From Streptomyces syringium (GTDB lineage Bacteria > Actinomycetota > Actinomycetes > Streptomycetales > Streptomycetaceae), in contig NZ_JAGIOH010000001.1 in assembly GCF_017876625.1 (NCBI RefSeq), positions 3,348,001-3,412,000 on the forward strand: 64,000 bases of DNA, read 5' to 3'. Below the pieces are notes generated by a model. It was not told the origin of the DNA. It saw only the letters and a program-made list of their open reading frames with translations, and did no database searches. Below, one piece after another: positions 12,106 to 20,723 of the stretch; position 1 is the stretch's first letter; every line of letters starts with the position of its first letter. A program made the position numbers and the translations under genes.

Positions 12106-12153
12106 CTACGCCCCGGTCGCCCGGTTGTTCAGACTCGGGTGGCCGGGGCGTAG
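12106..12153 (-). other. Intercistronic hairpin between groES and groEL1
   Basis: An 18-nt arm starting CTACGCCCCGG (12106) pairs with an arm ending CCGGGGCGTAG (12153), 16 of 18 positions, around a short loop. It lies 28 bp before the groEL1 start. It could attenuate transcription or act as an mRNA processing site that sets the GroES:GroEL ratio. Confidence 0.6.
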
Positions 12154-12207
12154 ATCAATGCAAACTGGGGTTCGGTACTTTCCGGGGGACCTGCCCCCGG
12201 ACCCCGG

Positions 12208-12516
12208 CTACTTCTCGACGATCGCGAGAACGTCGCGAGCCGAGAGGACGAGGTACTCCTCGCCGTTGTACTTCACCTCGGTGCCGCCGTACTTGCTGTA
12301 GAGCACGACGTCGCCGACGGTAACGTCGAGCGGAAGACGGTTGCCGTCCTCGAAGCGGCCCGGGCCCACGGCCAGGACGACGCCCTCCTGGGGCTTCTCC
12401 TTCGCGGTGTCCGGGATGACCAGGCCAGAGGCCGTGGTCTGCTCGGCGTCGAGCGGCTGGACCACAATGCGGTCCTCGAGCGGCTTGATGGCAACCTTGG
12501 AGCTGGCGGTCGTCAC
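12208..12516 (-). CDS. groES: Co-chaperonin GroES
   Basis: 102 residues, the 10-kDa cap of the GroEL cage. Family signatures: [15 protein letters not shown] at the N-terminus and the mobile loop around [17 protein letters not shown], which contacts Gro[21 protein letters not shown] follows. First gene of the groES-groEL1 operon, with two CIRCE operators and a vegetative promoter upstream. Confidence 0.97.
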   Translation of the reverse strand: MTTASSKVAIKPLEDRIVVQPLDAEQTTASGLVIPDTAKEKPQEGVVLAVGPGRFEDGNRLPLDVTVGDVVLYSKYGGTEVKYNGEEYLVLSARDVLAIVEK

Positions 12517-12617
12517 GATCCGACCTCCCCCTTCGGAGATCTCACGGGGTTAACTGTCTGAGGTGGCGACCAGGTCGGATCCGTCGTCGCGGGTGCCGGA
12601 GCTGCCCGTCGCCGTGT

Positions 12618-12644
12618 CTGGCACTCCCCGGTGGAGAGTGCCAA
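12618..12644 (-). promoter_or_regulatory. CIRCE operator, copy proximal to groES
   Basis: CTGGCACTC - 9 nt - GAGTGCCAA, an inverted repeat matching the HrcA operator TTAGCACTC-N9-GAGTGCTAA except at three outer positions. It lies just downstream of the predicted start site. Confidence 0.85.
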
Positions 12645-12652
12645 CGGAGCCG

Positions 12653-12681
12653 AGACTATGACGCGGTTAGCACTCGGTCAA
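12653..12681 (-). promoter_or_regulatory. Vegetative (HrdB-type) groES promoter
   Basis: On the minus strand TTGACC (12681-12676) and TAGTCT (12658-12653) are separated by exactly 17 nt, as expected for an HrdB promoter. The -35 box lies inside the spacer of the upstream CIRCE, so HrcA binding would block polymerase. The remainder of 12694-12868 shows nothing I can name. Confidence 0.75.
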
Positions 12682-12693
12682 GCGGAGTGCCAA
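12667..12693 (-). promoter_or_regulatory. CIRCE operator, distal copy overlapping the -35 box
   Basis: TTAGCACTC - 9 nt - GAGTGCCAA, one change from the consensus HrcA operator. Together with the second copy 49 bp away it brackets the predicted transcription start of groES-groEL1. Confidence 0.92.
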
Positions 12694-12868
12694 TTCGGCG
12701 TGCGCTGCGCGTCCCGTTCCACCCCTGGGGTGACCCCCTCGCACAGGGCCTCGCACAGGACCTCGTACAGGCCTCGCACGGGACACGTGCACGGCCCGCA
12801 CCGGCGCGCCGGGGGCCGCAGGGGTGGATCTTCCCGCGCGTCGCCGGGGGTAATCCTCCGCCGGGCCC

Positions 12869-13756
12869 TCAGAGGTAGTCCTCCAGGCGGGCCACCGTGT
12901 AGCCCTGCTTCTGGATGCTGCGCAGCATGTTCGCCGTCATCCGGGTCATCGACGTGCCCTTCAGCTCCTTGGGCCCGCGGAAGTGCGCGAGGACGATGTC
13001 ACCGGGCCGCAGCCTGCCGCCCTGCGCGTACCGCATGTCGTTGATCTGCATGGTGGCCTCCCACAGCACGACCGCCTTCACTCCGCAGCCGCCGGCGGCG
13101 GCGAGGGTGGCGTCGTTGTAGTTGCCGTAGGGCGGGCGGAAGAGCGCCGGGCGGGCGCCGTACCGCTTGGCCAGGGCGTCCTGCTGTCCGCATATCTGGC
13201 GGCGCTGGGCGTCGGGGTCAAGGGTGCGCAGGTCGGGGTGGCCGAGGGTGTGGTTGTGGACGCCGTTGCCGAGGGCGTGGAGCCGGTCGAAGTAGGGGTA
13301 GCCGCGGCCGGCGCGGGCGATGTCGTCGGTGAGGAACATCGTCAGCGGCAGCTTGAGGTCCTCGGCCATCTTCACGAACTCCGGGTCCTTCTCGGCCCCG
13401 TCGTCGATGGTCACGAAGACGACCTTGTCCCGGGTGGGCACCCGCCGTACGAGCAGGGGCGCGCCGCCCGCCTGCACGCTCTCCGTCAGCTTGCGCGCGG
13501 GCGGGGCCGGGGGCGGGGCGAGGGGCTTGTCGAGGCCCCAGCGGCGGTAGGCGTCCGCGTCGGGGGCGGGTGCGGGCGGCCGGGCGGCGGCCTTCTCGGA
13601 CGCGCGGGTCCGCTCGCCCTTTCCGGCATCGGCTCCGGCATCGGCGCCGGACGAGCAGCCCGAGAGCAGGCCCGTCAGCAGGAGCGTCGCGGCGCAGACG
13701 GGGAGGGCGGTGGCGAGGGCGGCCCGGAGGCCGGAAACAGTCGTGCTCACCGGCAC
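12869..13756 (-). CDS. Polysaccharide deacetylase lipoprotein (NodB domain)
   Basis: 295 residues. The signal peptide ends with lipobox LLSGC, so the protein is anchored outside the membrane. After a Pro-Ala linker, the NodB domain (about 110-290) shows motif 1 FVTIDDGAEKD (Asp pair), motif 2 NHTLGHPDL (HxxxH metal ligands) and motif 3 FRPPYGNYND. It should remove acetyl groups from N-acetylglucosamine polymers or peptidoglycan; the substrate is inferred. GTG 13756 and GTG 13750 are both possible starts. It is transcribed alone. Confidence 0.87.
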   Translation of the reverse strand: MPVSTTVSGLRAALATALPVCAATLLLTGLLSGCSSGADAGADAGKGERTRASEKAAARPPAPAPDADAYRRWGLDKPLAPPPAPPARKLTESVQAGGAPLLVRRVPTRDKVVFVTIDDGAEKDPEFVKMAEDLKLPLTMFLTDDIARAGRGYPYFDRLHALGNGVHNHTLGHPDLRTLDPDAQRRQICGQQDALAKRYGARPALFRPPYGNYNDATLAAAGGCGVKAVVLWEATMQINDMRYAQGGRLRPGDIVLAHFRGPKELKGTSMTRMTANMLRSIQKQGYTVARLEDYL

Positions 13757-13991
13757 GATTGTTGTTCATGTGTTCGATGCGCCTGGTCCGGGACGGCACG
13801 TGGGGCCGGTTCCTGCCCGGCAGATCTTCGTGGATCGGCGAGCGGCGTCCGGGGCGTGCGAGCGCACGACGGAGGGTCGCCCTCGTGCCGGGCGCATGTC
13901 GGCGGCACGCGGCGGGCTCCCCCCGGCTGCCGCCGGGAGGAGCCCCCGGTGCCGGGCGTTGGGAGCCCCCCGAAGACCCGGCGGACAAGCG

Positions 13992-14552
13992 CTACAGCTC
14001 CGGTGCCGGTGCTGGTGCCGGCAGGGCCGCGACGGCGGCCGCCCAGGGGAAGGCGTCGACTTCGTCGCCCCGCTCCGGGTGGTAGCCGTCGCCGCCGAGG
14101 AGGACGGTCACGCCCGCCTCGCGCAGGAACGCGATGTTGCGCCCGAACGCGGGGTGCGCGGCCTGGGCGGCGCCGAGGTGCGGCAGGGCGGCGAGGGGCA
14201 GGCGCAGCCCGATCGCCTCGGTGACGAGCCCGAGCGCGAGGGTGTCGGCGATGCCGGCGGCCCACTTGTTCAGCGTGTTGAAGGTGGCGGGCGCGACGAG
14301 GACGGCGTCGGCGGCGGGCAGCACGTCGGGCTCGTCGGGGAGCTTGTACGCGTGCCGGACCGGATGCCCGGTCAGGTCCCGCAGGGCGGCCGTCTCGTCG
14401 GCCAGCCAGCGGTGCGCGGTGGGCGTGAGGATCAGACAGACGTCCCAGCCGGCCGTCTGGGCGGCGCGGATGCCGTCGGCGATCCGGCGGGTGGGCGGGG
14501 CAGCGCAGGCGATCAGGTACAGGACGCGGCGCGCGGTGCCGTTCGCGGTCAT
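13992..14552 (-). CDS. Flavoprotein of the HFCD/PPC-decarboxylase family
   Basis: 186 residues from ATG 14552; a longer frame to 14663 overlaps the divergent methyltransferase start. N-terminal VLYLIACAAPP and the motif PATFNTLNKWAAGIADTLAL correspond to the FMN-binding PASANT-like signature of phosphopantothenoylcysteine decarboxylase relatives. It lacks the synthetase half of CoaBC, so it is probably not the CoA enzyme; the substrate is unknown. The C-terminus has a Pro-Ala tail. Confidence 0.75.
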   Translation of the reverse strand: MTANGTARRVLYLIACAAPPTRRIADGIRAAQTAGWDVCLILTPTAHRWLADETAALRDLTGHPVRHAYKLPDEPDVLPAADAVLVAPATFNTLNKWAAGIADTLALGLVTEAIGLRLPLAALPHLGAAQAAHPAFGRNIAFLREAGVTVLLGGDGYHPERGDEVDAFPWAAAVAALPAPAPAPEL

Positions 14553-14644
14553 ACGGGCCAGTCCACGGGGTGCGGCCGGGGCCCGCAAGTGGTGCGTTCC
14601 CGCCGGGCGGGCACCGACGGCCGGGGCGCCGGGCGTCGGCGAGA

Positions 14645-15850
14645 ATGAGACACGTGCCCGCACCGAACTCTTCCACCGGCTCGCCCACCGACGCCTTCGC
14701 CGCGCTCCTCACCGACGAAGGGCGGCGGCTCCTCGACACCCTGCGCGACTACGACCCCGCCCAGGAGCTCGCCACCGCGACCCGGCTGCGCCGTGAGTAC
14801 CCCGCCGAGCTGGTCTCGGCCGCGCTCGGCCAGGCGCGGCTGCGACAGCGCGCGGTGGCGAAGTTCGGGGCCGAGGACGCGTACCGCATGTTCTTCACCC
14901 CCAACGGCGTCGAGCAGTCCACCCGCAAGTCGGTGGCCGAGTACCGCGCCGGGCGGTTCGCCGCGCTCGGCGTCCGCCGTCTCGCCGATCTCTGCTGCGG
15001 CATCGGCGGTGACGCCATCGCGCTGGCGCGCGCCGGGGTCTTCGTGCTGGCCGTCGACCGCGACCCGCTGACCTGCGAGGTCGCCCGTGCCAACGCGGCC
15101 GCCCTGGGGCTGTCCGACCTGATCGAGGTGCGGTGCGCGGATGTCGCCGAGATCGACACCACCGGCTACGACGCGGTGTTCGTCGACCCGGCGCGGCGCG
15201 GCGGGCGGGGCCGGATCTTCGACCCCGAGGCGTATTCACCGCCGCTGTCCTGGGCGATCGGGGCCGCCCGCACCGCACCGCGCGCCGCGCTCAAGATCGC
15301 GCCCGGGGTGCCGCACGAGGCGATCCCCGACGACGCGGAGGCCGAGTGGATCTCGGACGGCGGCGATGTGAAGGAGGCCGTGCTGTGGTTCGGCACGCAG
15401 CCGGGGGCACGGCGGGCGACGCTGCTGCCCCGGGCCGCGTCCCTGCTGGGCGAAGGCCTGCCGGACCCGGCCGTACGGCCCGTGGGCCGCTATCTCTACG
15501 AGCCCGACGGCGCGGTCATCCGCGCGCACCTGGTCGCGGAGGCGGCCGAGGAGCTCGCCGGGGGGCTGATCGACGAGACGATCGCGTATGTGACGAGCGA
15601 CGAGCTGCGCCCGACGCCGTACGCGGCGGCGTACGAGATCACGGACGTGCTGCCCTTCAACCTGAAGAAGCTCAAGGCCCTGCTGCGCGAGCGCGAGGTG
15701 GGCGTCGTGACGGTGAAGAAGCGCGGGTCGGCGGTCGAGCCGGAGGAGCTGCGCAAGAAGCTCAAGCCCGCAGGGCCGAACTCCTGCACGATTCTGCTCA
15801 CCCGGGTGGCGGGCGCCCCGACGATGCTGCTGGGGCACCCGGCCGGCTGA
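14645..15850 (+). CDS. Class I methyltransferase with THUMP-like C-terminal domain
   Basis: 401 residues from ATG 14645, or 398 from GTG 14654. The SAM-binding Rossmann fold has LADLCCGIGGDAIALARAG and VDRDPLTCEVARANAAALGL, then DAVFVDPARR, the position of the catalytic (N/D)PPY-like loop of nucleic-acid methyltransferases. The C-terminal THUMP-like domain carries YEITDVLPFNLKKLKALL and VTVKKRGSAVEPEELRKKLK. RNA is the likely substrate. Found across actinobacteria next to the tsa genes; convergent with tsaD (3 bp between stops). Confidence 0.83.
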   Translation: MRHVPAPNSSTGSPTDAFAALLTDEGRRLLDTLRDYDPAQELATATRLRREYPAELVSAALGQARLRQRAVAKFGAEDAYRMFFTPNGVEQSTRKSVAEYRAGRFAALGVRRLADLCCGIGGDAIALARAGVFVLAVDRDPLTCEVARANAAALGLSDLIEVRCADVAEIDTTGYDAVFVDPARRGGRGRIFDPEAYSPPLSWAIGAARTAPRAALKIAPGVPHEAIPDDAEAEWISDGGDVKEAVLWFGTQPGARRATLLPRAASLLGEGLPDPAVRPVGRYLYEPDGAVIRAHLVAEAAEELAGGLIDETIAYVTSDELRPTPYAAAYEITDVLPFNLKKLKALLREREVGVVTVKKRGSAVEPEELRKKLKPAGPNSCTILLTRVAGAPTMLLGHPAG

Positions 15851-15853
15851 CGG

Positions 15854-17008
15854 TCAGGAGTAGAGGTTGTCCTTGCTCAGCTCGTGGAAGTGGTCGTGGT
15901 CGTGCGCGTGGCCGTGACCGTGTGAGTGACCGTGACCGTCTCCGTGGTCGTGGTCCTCGTCGTGCGTGCCCGGCACGTGCGTCTCCGTCACCGGGAGCGA
16001 CGAGTCGGCCGAGAGGTCCCACGACGACGACGCGCGCCCCCGCGCCACCATCTCCGCGCCGAGCGCCGCGACCATCGCGCCGTTGTCCGTGCAGAGCTTC
16101 GGGCTGGGTACGCGCAGCACAATGCCCGCGTCCTCGCAGCGGCGCTGGGCCATGGCGCGCAGCCGGGTGTTGGCGGCGACGCCGCCGCCGATCATGAGGT
16201 GGTCGACGCCGTTGTCCTTGCAGGCGCGGACGGCCTTGCGGGTGAGGACGTCGACGACGGCCTCCTGGAAGGACGCCGCCACGTCCGCGACGGGCACGTC
16301 CTCGCCCGCCGCGCGCTTGGCCTCTATCCAGCGGGCGACGGCGGTCTTCAGGCCGGAGAAGGAGAAGTCGTAGATCGGGTCGCGCGGGCCCGTCAGACCG
16401 CGCGGGAACTTGATCGCCGCGGGGTCGCCCTCCCGGGCGTAGCGGTCGATGACCGGGCCGCCGGGGAAGCCGAGGTTCAGGACGCGGGCGACCTTGTCGA
16501 AGGCCTCGCCCGCCGCGTCGTCGATGGTCGAGCCGAGCGGGCGGACGTCGGAGGTGATGTCGGGCGCCAGCAGCAGGGACGAGTGGCCGCCGCTGACCAG
16601 CAGCGCCATCGTCGGCTCGGGCAGCGCGCCGTGTTCGAGCTGGTCGACGCAGATGTGCGAGGCGAGGTGGTTGACGCCGTAGAGGGGCTTGCCGAGCGCG
16701 TACGCGTAGGCCTTGGCCGCCGAGACGCCGACGAGCAGGGCACCCGCGAGGCCGGGGCCGGCGGTGACCGCGATGCCGTCGAGGTCCCGCGCGCTCACGC
16801 CCGCGTCCTTCAGGGCGCGCTGGATGGTCGGGACCATGGCTTCGAGGTGGGCCCGGCTGGCGACCTCGGGAACGACGCCGCCGAAGCGGGCGTGCTCGTC
16901 GACGCTGGAGGCGACCGCGTCGGCGAGGAGGGTGTGGCCGCGGACGATGCCGACTCCGGTCTCGTCGCACGAGGTCTCGATGCCGAGTACGAGAGGTTCG
17001 TCAGCCAT
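15854..17008 (-). CDS. tsaD: tRNA N6-adenosine threonylcarbamoyltransferase TsaD
   Basis: 384 residues; the core of about 335 matches E. coli TsaD length. It transfers threonylcarbamoyl to A37 of ANN-decoding tRNAs, with TsaB and TsaE. Metal-binding HxxxH is in [17 protein letters not shown], and the ATP-site DxGGG-type motif is in [13 protein letters not shown]. The last 50 residues are an extra tail packed with histidine (13 His within about 35 residues, for example [11 protein letters not shown]) ending in ELSKDNLYS. It overlaps rimI by 8 bp, as in a translationally coupled tsaB-rimI-tsaD operon. Confidence 0.96.
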   Translation of the reverse strand: MADEPLVLGIETSCDETGVGIVRGHTLLADAVASSVDEHARFGGVVPEVASRAHLEAMVPTIQRALKDAGVSARDLDGIAVTAGPGLAGALLVGVSAAKAYAYALGKPLYGVNHLASHICVDQLEHGALPEPTMALLVSGGHSSLLLAPDITSDVRPLGSTIDDAAGEAFDKVARVLNLGFPGGPVIDRYAREGDPAAIKFPRGLTGPRDPIYDFSFSGLKTAVARWIEAKRAAGEDVPVADVAASFQEAVVDVLTRKAVRACKDNGVDHLMIGGGVAANTRLRAMAQRRCEDAGIVLRVPSPKLCTDNGAMVAALGAEMVARGRASSSWDLSADSSLPVTETHVPGTHDEDHDHGDGHGHSHGHGHAHDHDHFHELSKDNLYS

Positions 17009-17687
17009 GGGTCATTCCTTGCTCGGTGTTCTGTGCGGCGGAGCCGCTGTCGGAGGCGGAGGAGGGTTCCGCGGATTCGGCGGGGCCGGAAGCGTCGGCG
17101 GAGGGCGCGTCGGTCGCGAGGCGCATGACCAGCGCGTCGATGTTGCCCGGCTGGTAGTAGCCGCGCCGCACTCCGACCGGCTCGAAGCCGAAGCGCTCGT
17201 ACAGCCGCTGGGCGCGGGTGTTGTCGACCCGGACCTCCAGGAGCACCTCGCGGCACTCGAAGTCGGTCGCGGTGGTGAGCAGCTCGGTCAGGAGGCGGGC
17301 GCCCAGGCCCGTGCTCCAGTGGTCGTAGGCCACGGCGATGGTCTGGACGTCGCCGGTGCCGTCGATGGCCGCGAGGCCCGCGTAGCCGACGATGCGGCCG
17401 CCCGTGGCCGTGGTGCCGGCGCCGGTGCCCGGTCCGCCGGCCGCGCTCGCGTGGCGCCCGGCCACTCCGGCGTCACCGGCGCCCGGGGCGTCGTCGGCGC
17501 CGTCCGCACCGCCGGGCAGCTCCGCGACGACGTAGCGGCGGTTGGCGTTCGCCCCGCGCGCGTGGGCCAGCTCGGACCAGAAGAGCCCCTTGGACCAGGC
17601 GTCGTCGGGGAAGAGCGCGCGCTCCAGCTCCAGCACCGGGGCGATGTCCCACCAGCGCATCTCACGGATCCGCACGGCCTGGCTCAC
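17001..17687 (-). CDS. rimI: Ribosomal protein S18-alanine N-acetyltransferase RimI
   Basis: 228 residues from GTG 17687, which overlaps the tsaB stop (GTGA). GNAT fold with acetyl-CoA loop around [13 protein letters not shown] and [19 protein letters not shown]. It is much longer than typical RimI (about 150) for two reasons: an Ala-Gly-Asp low-complexity insert at about 59-98, between strands of the core, and an Ala-Ser-rich tail of about 40 residues. The context between tsaB and tsaD is the classic rimI place in actinobacteria. Confidence 0.92.
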   Translation of the reverse strand: MSQAVRIREMRWWDIAPVLELERALFPDDAWSKGLFWSELAHARGANANRRYVVAELPGGADGADDAPGAGDAGVAGRHASAAGGPGTGAGTTATGGRIVGYAGLAAIDGTGDVQTIAVAYDHWSTGLGARLLTELLTTATDFECREVLLEVRVDNTRAQRLYERFGFEPVGVRRGYYQPGNIDALVMRLATDAPSADASGPAESAEPSSASDSGSAAQNTEQGMTHG

Positions 17688-18352
17688 TTGGGGGTGACCA
17701 CCTTGTAGTTGGCCGGCACCTGCGCGTCCGGGCGGCGCAGGTACAGGGGCTGGTCCGGCAGGAACTCGCCGCCCGTCCGCAGCTTCTCCGCCGCGAGGGA
17801 CGCCAGCGCGCCCGCCGACTGGTGCTGGGGCAGGTCGGCCCGTACGTCCGAGAAGGCGTCGGGGTAGAGCACGGCGCCCGCGCCGACGGCCGTGAGGCCC
17901 GCGAGCGGCTCGGTGAGGTCGGCGGGGCGGTCCACGGCGGGCTCGGTCACGCGCGTGCGCGCGTCCGCGTAGCGGGCCCAGTAGACCTCCTTGCGGCGCG
18001 CGTCCGTCGCCACGACGAACTCGCCCTCCAGGCCCGCCTGGCCGGCGGCGTAGGCGATCCCGTCGAGGGAGCACAGGCTGTGCACGGGGACGGACAGCGC
18101 GGAGGCGAAGGTCGCGGCGGTGACGATGCCGACCCGCAGGCCGGTGTACGGTCCGGGGCCCACACCGACGACGATCCCGGTCACGGCGTCCAGTGTGCGG
18201 CCCGCCTCGGCGAGCACCCGGTCGACGGCGGGCAGCAGGAGCTCGCCGTGACGGCGGGCGTCCACCTGGCTCGACTCGGCTACGACGGTGTCCCCGTCGT
18301 GGAGGGCGACGGTCACGGCGGGGGTGGCGGTATCAAGAGCGAGCAGCAGCAC
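17684..18352 (-). CDS. tsaB: t6A biosynthesis dimerisation protein TsaB
   Basis: 222 residues of the ASKHA fold; the N-terminus MLLLALDTATPAVTVALHDG has the phosphate-1 motif, and GIVVGVGPGPYTGLRVGIVTA is the family signature. TsaB does not catalyse but holds TsaD and TsaE together. First gene of tsaB-rimI-tsaD. In this genome its partner tsaE is now 9 kb away because a composite transposon lies between them. Confidence 0.96.
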   Translation of the reverse strand: MLLLALDTATPAVTVALHDGDTVVAESSQVDARRHGELLLPAVDRVLAEAGRTLDAVTGIVVGVGPGPYTGLRVGIVTAATFASALSVPVHSLCSLDGIAYAAGQAGLEGEFVVATDARRKEVYWARYADARTRVTEPAVDRPADLTEPLAGLTAVGAGAVLYPDAFSDVRADLPQHQSAGALASLAAEKLRTGGEFLPDQPLYLRRPDAQVPANYKVVTPK

Positions 18353-18479
18353 ATGGACAGCCTACGGCGCGCACGGGGGCACCCGGTGCGCGCGCCCGCC
18401 TCCGCCGAGGGCACGGCGGGGGCGTGCGCGGTGCTACGGTCAGCCGCAAAGTCGTACGCAGGACGAAAGGGTGCGCAGC

Positions 18480-19070
18480 GTGGCACGCAGCAGCGCGGGG
18501 GCCGTGGTGGCCGGACTCACGGCGGCGGCACTGGCCGCGGTCGGCTTCCTCGCCTTCCAGGCACAGGCCGCACCCGACCGCCCCGCCCGGGCCACCTCTT
18601 CCTCCTCCCCCGGCAAGACCGGGGAGAAGGCCAAGGACGGCAAGGACGCGGCCGGCAAGGGCAAGACGGGCCAGGAGAAGGCGGCGGCGCCGGTCCCGGC
18701 CGGTTCGGGCACCGGGCAGCGGGTCGTCTACGCGCTCGGGCAGAAGCGGGTGTGGCTGGTCGGCGCCGACGGCAAGGCCACCCGGACCTTCGAGGTCACG
18801 CCCAGCACGGCCGCCCTGAAGCCGGGGACGTACGCGGTGACCTCGCGCGCCCCCCAGGTCGTCGGCTCGGACGGCACGCCCGTCGAGCACGTGGTGCGCT
18901 TCCACAGCCTGCCCGGGATCGTCTTCGGCTTCAGCGCGGCGGTCGACGGCTCGATGCCGGCTCCGGCGGCGAACGCGAAGAAGACCGGCGGCATCCGCGA
19001 GACGCGGCCCGACGGCGACGCGATGTGGGCGTTCGCGGTCCACGGCACGAAGGTCGTCGTCGTTCAGTAA
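18480..19070 (+). CDS. Secreted protein resembling an inactive L,D-transpeptidase
   Basis: 196 residues from GTG 18480 (AAAGGGTG 9 nt before); GTG 18471 would add three. The signal peptide ends near FQAQA-AP, then a Ser/Lys/Gly linker to about residue 78. The C-terminal domain follows the YkuD pattern: QKRVWLVGADGKATRTFEV, an HSLPG loop at 142-146, and a final KVVVVQ strand. The place of the catalytic SHGCIR motif is taken by KKTGGIRE (167-174), so the nucleophilic Cys is absent. The YkuD relation is my inference from the pattern, and function is unknown. Divergent from tsaB. Confidence 0.65.
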   Translation: MARSSAGAVVAGLTAAALAAVGFLAFQAQAAPDRPARATSSSSPGKTGEKAKDGKDAAGKGKTGQEKAAAPVPAGSGTGQRVVYALGQKRVWLVGADGKATRTFEVTPSTAALKPGTYAVTSRAPQVVGSDGTPVEHVVRFHSLPGIVFGFSAAVDGSMPAPAANAKKTGGIRETRPDGDAMWAFAVHGTKVVVVQ

Positions 19071-19145
19071 GTGCGTTGGCCCTGACCGGGCTCACTCGTA
19101 CGGGTGCCTGTCCTGGCCGCCTTCGGCGGGGTGCCCTTCGGGCGC

Positions 19146-19215
19146 GTCCTCAATCGCCGGACGGGCTGGAATCGGCTGAGGCCAGCCACAACCGGCCCGT
19201 CCGGCAATTGAGGAC
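19146..19215. repeat. Dispersed intergenic hairpin repeat, copy 1
   Basis: Left arm starting GTCCTCAATCGCCGGACGGG (19146) pairs with the right arm ending CCGTCCGGCAATTGAGGAC (19215), 20 of 21 positions. It is flanked by CCCTTCGGGCGC and ACCACCGCGCAGCGG, which also flank the copy at 46414. It lies after the secreted-protein gene and just before the transposon insertion, so it may act as a terminator. Confidence 0.75.
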
Positions 19216-19248
19216 ACCACCGCGCAGCGGGGGTGCACCCGAGAACAG

Positions 19249-19258
19249 GCTCTAGGCC
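19249..19258. repeat. 10-bp target-site duplication, left copy
   Basis: GCTCTAGGCC directly precedes the outer IS4-type end CAATGCCG. The identical 10 bp follows the far end of the second IS copy at 27220-27229. Confidence 0.85.
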
Positions 19259-20717
19259 CAATGCCGTTGCGATAGCTGTGGGCGTAGGCTTTGGGTGCTG
19301 TTCCGGGGGTGGTGCCGATGGCTGAGCGTGTGCCTGAGCTGGCGGGTCTGGGGTTGTTGACCTGGGTGTATCCGCCGGGCTTGGTGGATCGGGTGGTGGC
19401 GGCGTGCGGCCGGACCGAACAGCGCAGACGGCTGTTGCCGGCTCGGCTTACGGTCTATTTCGTGCTGGGTCTGGCGCTGTTCTCCCCGGCGCCGTATCTG
19501 GAGGTGCTGAGGCATCTGGCCGAGGGCCTGCGGAGTGCCGGCCTGTGGGGCGACTGGCGGATCCCCGCCAAGTCATCCCTGTTCAGGGCCCGGGAGAGGC
19601 TCGGGGCTGAACCGTTGCGGGTGCTGTTCGCCGCCACCGCGAGGCCCTTGGCCGGGACGGGAACACCCGGTGCGTCCTGGCGGCGACTTCGGCTGACGGC
19701 AGTGGACGGCACCTGCTGGGACGTCGCCGACTCACCTGCGAATGCTGCGGAGTTCGGCCGTCCGGGCAACACCCGCAAGCCGGACCGGTCGGCGTTCCCG
19801 CAGGTACGAATGGCCGCGTTGGTTGAGTGCGGGACGCATGCGGTGCTCGACGCGGAGCTGGGCGGCTGCCGGGTCGGCGAGCTGACCCTGTCGGCCCGGC
19901 TGGTGCGCTCAACCGGCCCGGACATGCTCGTGCTCGCCGACCGTGAGTTCCTCGGTGTGCCGTTGTGGCGGGCCTTCACCGCGACCGGTGCCCATCTGCT
20001 GTGGCGGGTCTCGGCGAACCGGGTGCTTCCCGTTCAGCAGCGGCTTGCGGACGGCTCCTGGCTCAGCCGCCTGCATGCCGGCACCGACGGGAAGAAGCGT
20101 GACCCGGTCCGGGTGCGGGTGATCGCCTACGGGCTCGAAGGAATCGGTCCCCGTTCGGGAGTGGAGGAGTACCGCCTGGTCACCGACCTCCTCGACGAAG
20201 AGCTCTACCCCGCAGCGGAGTTGGCCGCCGTGTACTGCGAGCGGTGGGAGGCCGAATCGGTATTCGCCGAGATCAAGACGCAGCAGCGCGGTCCGCGGGT
20301 CGTGCTCTCCAGCAAGACGCCCGAGGGTGTGCGCCAGCAGATCTGGGCGCACCTGCTGGTCCACTACGCCCTGCGGTCTCTGATGGTCCGATGCGCCACC
20401 GCCCAAAGAACCGATCCGGACCGGCTCTCCTTCACCGACACGCTGCGCGCCGTCCGGCGCAGCGTCACCACCTCGCCAGGTGTCTTTTCCCCCTGAACTG
20501 CTGATCGGACACCTGACGCGGTGGCGTGACGACAGCCTGGACGGCCTTCGGCCCCCACGCCGACTTCGCAGTCAACCACGGGTCGTGAAACGCAAGATGT
20601 CCAACTACCGGCTCAAAAGAGCCGCACACCGCCACTGGCCACAACCCACCCAAACCCCCACCCAGGCCGTCCTCATCCACCCACCGAGAACGGCCAGACC
20701 GTAACGCAACGGCATTG
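19259..20717 (+). mobile_element. IS4-family insertion sequence, left copy
   Basis: Bounded by terminal inverted repeats CAATGCCGTTGCG at 19259 and its complement ending 20717. It contains a single transposase gene. Length and sequence appear the same as the copy at 25761-27219, which points to recent duplication or gene conversion. Confidence 0.9.
19318..20496 (+). CDS. IS4-family transposase (left copy)
   Basis: 392 residues from ATG 19318 behind GGGGGTGGTG; an upstream TTG at 19291 is less likely. The DDE catalytic triad is Asp130 in LTAVDGTCWD, Asp208 in MLVLADREFLG, and Glu313 within the IS4 signature Y-x2-R-x3-E-x6-K (Tyr306, Arg309, Glu313, Lys320). The N-terminal helical region carries LTVYFVLGLALF. 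The frame is intact, so it should be active. The protein is identical to the copy at 25982-27160. Confidence 0.93.
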   Translation: MAERVPELAGLGLLTWVYPPGLVDRVVAACGRTEQRRRLLPARLTVYFVLGLALFSPAPYLEVLRHLAEGLRSAGLWGDWRIPAKSSLFRARERLGAEPLRVLFAATARPLAGTGTPGASWRRLRLTAVDGTCWDVADSPANAAEFGRPGNTRKPDRSAFPQVRMAALVECGTHAVLDAELGGCRVGELTLSARLVRSTGPDMLVLADREFLGVPLWRAFTATGAHLLWRVSANRVLPVQQRLADGSWLSRLHAGTDGKKRDPVRVRVIAYGLEGIGPRSGVEEYRLVTDLLDEELYPAAELAAVYCERWEAESVFAEIKTQQRGPRVVLSSKTPEGVRQQIWAHLLVHYALRSLMVRCATAQRTDPDRLSFTDTLRAVRRSVTTSPGVFSP

Positions 20718-20723
20718 GCTTTA

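Noticed and set aside
12694..12868. Repeats of CTCGCACAGG/CCTCGTACAGG upstream of groES as a regulatory array
   Set aside because: Only three loose, imperfect repeats, beyond the promoter and operators; nothing distinguishes them from GC-rich simple sequence.
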